From: Clostridia bacterium
Lineage (GTDB): Bacteria; Bacillota; Clostridia; UMGS1810
NCBI GenBank assembly: GCA_017503945.1
Contig: JAFVSB010000111.1
Location: forward strand, 1-6,931
Direction: 5' to 3'
Length of the DNA: 6,931 nucleotides
The notes under the pieces were generated by a model. That model had not been told where the DNA came from, did not search any database, and saw only the letters and a program-made list of their open reading frames with translations. Positions 6,347 to 6,931 of this stretch are shown in pieces (position 1 is the first letter of the stretch; every line of letters starts with the position of its first letter). Made by a program: the position numbers and the translations under genes.

Positions 6347-6360
6347 TTGATGTGCATCAA
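6347..6360. promoter_or_regulatory. Palindromic operator candidate matching the FNR consensus
   Basis: The sequence TTGATGTGCATCAA is a perfect TTGAT-N4-ATCAA dyad, the consensus bound by FNR-type CRP/FNR regulators in Gram-negative bacteria. It is centred about 38 bp upstream of the cupin start at 6315. The AATAAT just downstream on the minus strand could be a -10, in which case the site would overlap the core promoter and suggest repression. Dyad and position are seen; the regulator is inferred. Confidence 0.45.
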
Positions 6361-6388
6361 CAAATTAAGATTAACTCATCATTTAGCC

Positions 6389-6417
6389 AAATGGATTTAC
6401 CTTTGATAAATCCATTT
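6389..6417. repeat. 11-bp perfect inverted repeat, weak terminator candidate
   Basis: AAATGGATTTA (6389-6399) and TAAATCCATTT (6407-6417) pair perfectly around a 7-nt loop. The stem has only three G-C pairs. On the minus strand it is followed by TTTGGCTAAA, a poor U-tract, so it would end the carboxypeptidase message inefficiently; on the plus strand the tail is TTTTATGATTTT. It may also act as an operator or RNA stability element. Confidence 0.4.
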
Positions 6418-6429
6418 TATGATTTTGTC

Positions 6430-6453
6430 AAGTTAGGGACAAAAAAATTATTT
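6430..6453. repeat. Imperfect direct repeat, copy 1
   Basis: This 24-base stretch begins AAGTTAGGGAC and ends in an A-run plus TTATTT. It resembles 6496-6518, which spans the stop codon of the carboxypeptidase gene. It may be a remnant of a short duplication of the 3' end of that gene; much of the similarity is A-rich. Confidence 0.35.
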
Positions 6454-6495
6454 CTATCAACGGCTTCCCCTTGACATATCCATGTAGTTCGCGTT

Positions 6496-6518
6496 AAGTT
6501 AGAAATAAAAAATTATTT
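6496..6518. repeat. Imperfect direct repeat, copy 2, over the carboxypeptidase stop codon
   Basis: This copy begins AAGTTAGAAAT and ends in an A-run plus TTATTT, starting 66 bp from the start of copy 1. The carboxypeptidase stop codon (6513-6515, TAA on the minus strand) lies inside it, so copy 1 could mark an older end of the gene. Confidence 0.35.
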
Positions 6519-6931
6519 TAAAAATCTTTCTCTGTATTCCTCAAAGGATTTTACATTTTTATCTCTCATATCAGTACTAACCTGTACACCAACATAACGC
6601 AAATGCCATGGTTCAGATGCATAACCTGTTATTTCAACTGTTTCCGGTAAATAACGGAGAATAAAACCGTACTTATGACAATTCTCTTTTACCCACGCAG
6701 CTTCAGGCGTTTTGCTGATATTTCGTCCACCCTTTATTGAACCTTCAACATCAACCGCCAATCCTGTATGATGTTCACTGTAACCTGGTCGTGCACAGGT
6801 TTCATCTACAACTTCTGCCGGAGCCTTCAAAAGCCAGTTATTGTATATGTTTCGTTGGTCTTCTATAGAACGATAAGCCGAGGTTACCCTGATTGAAAAA
6901 CCTTCTTTTTGTGCAGCATCGCGCATTTTAA
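6513..6931 (-). CDS. VanY-type D-alanyl-D-alanine carboxypeptidase (M15B), 5'-truncated by the window edge
   Basis: A zinc peptidase of family M15B that removes the terminal D-Ala from peptidoglycan stem peptides or precursors, normally acting outside the membrane. The visible part covers most of the catalytic domain. Numbering from the internal ATG at 6926: the VTSAYRSIEDQRNIY substrate-binding stretch (14-28, Arg19), SEHHTGLAVDV with zinc ligands His52 and Asp59, and SEPWHLRYVG with catalytic Glu105 and zinc ligand His108. All key residues are present, so the enzyme should be active. The reading frame is open to the window edge, and family members usually have 50-100 or more residues before this point, including a signal peptide or membrane anchor. 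The ATG at 6926 is therefore probably internal. No vanR/S or other resistance gene is visible, so cell-wall maturation is as likely as glycopeptide tolerance. Confidence 0.9.
   Translation of the reverse strand, partial: KMRDAAQKEGFSIRVTSAYRSIEDQRNIYNNWLLKAPAEVVDETCARPGYSEHHTGLAVDVEGSIKGGRNISKTPEAAWVKENCHKYGFILRYLPETVEITGYASEPWHLRYVGVQVSTDMRDKNVKSFEEYRERFLK

Noticed and set aside
6471..6499. Plus-strand TTGACA suggesting a promoter
   Set aside because: No -10 at suitable spacing and no plus-strand gene downstream.

Overview
The window looks like a low-to-medium G+C Firmicute, most likely an anaerobic gut-type member of the Clostridia. The reasons are purine-rich AGGAGG-type ribosome binding sites before nearly every gene, frequent use of GTG starts, a PfoR/EIIC_2 membrane protein typical of clostridia and their relatives, and a clostridial-looking O-acetylhomoserine sulfhydrylase. 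This assignment is inference; no rRNA or other phylogenetic marker is present. All recognised genes lie on the minus strand, so transcription runs from high to low coordinates.

Layout in transcription order: (1) a VanY-type D,D-carboxypeptidase whose 5' end is cut by the window edge (6931-6513). (2) A 197-bp gap with an 11-bp inverted repeat, an imperfect direct repeat and a perfect TTGAT-N4-ATCAA palindrome just upstream of (3) a small single-domain cupin (6315-5941). (4) A tight cluster of PfoR-like EIIC_2 membrane protein (5879-4851), O-acetylhomoserine sulfhydrylase (4824-3556) and EamA/DMT permease (3543-2644), with gaps of 26 and 12 bp, closed by a convincing intrinsic terminator. (5) A PsiE-like membrane protein (2524-2102) whose best promoter is embedded in that terminator, then a YdcF/SanA-type DUF218 membrane protein (2017-1274). 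(6) An unrecognised 322-residue protein (1204-236), followed by a 30-codon open frame with a strong ribosome binding site that may encode a tiny membrane protein (182-90). Positions 1-89 hold nothing I can support.

Base composition is uneven. The PfoR/sulfhydrylase/DMT block is clearly G+C-richer (37 of 60 bases G+C in 5221-5280) than the left part (16 of 60 in 361-420). The central cluster can be read as a unit combining sulfur amino-acid synthesis with two membrane proteins of unknown substrate. The left end, with an orphan protein and a mini-ORF, looks more like accessory sequence. I see no complete mobile element, CRISPR array, tRNA or rRNA. The least described material is the 322-residue protein and the mini-ORF behind it.
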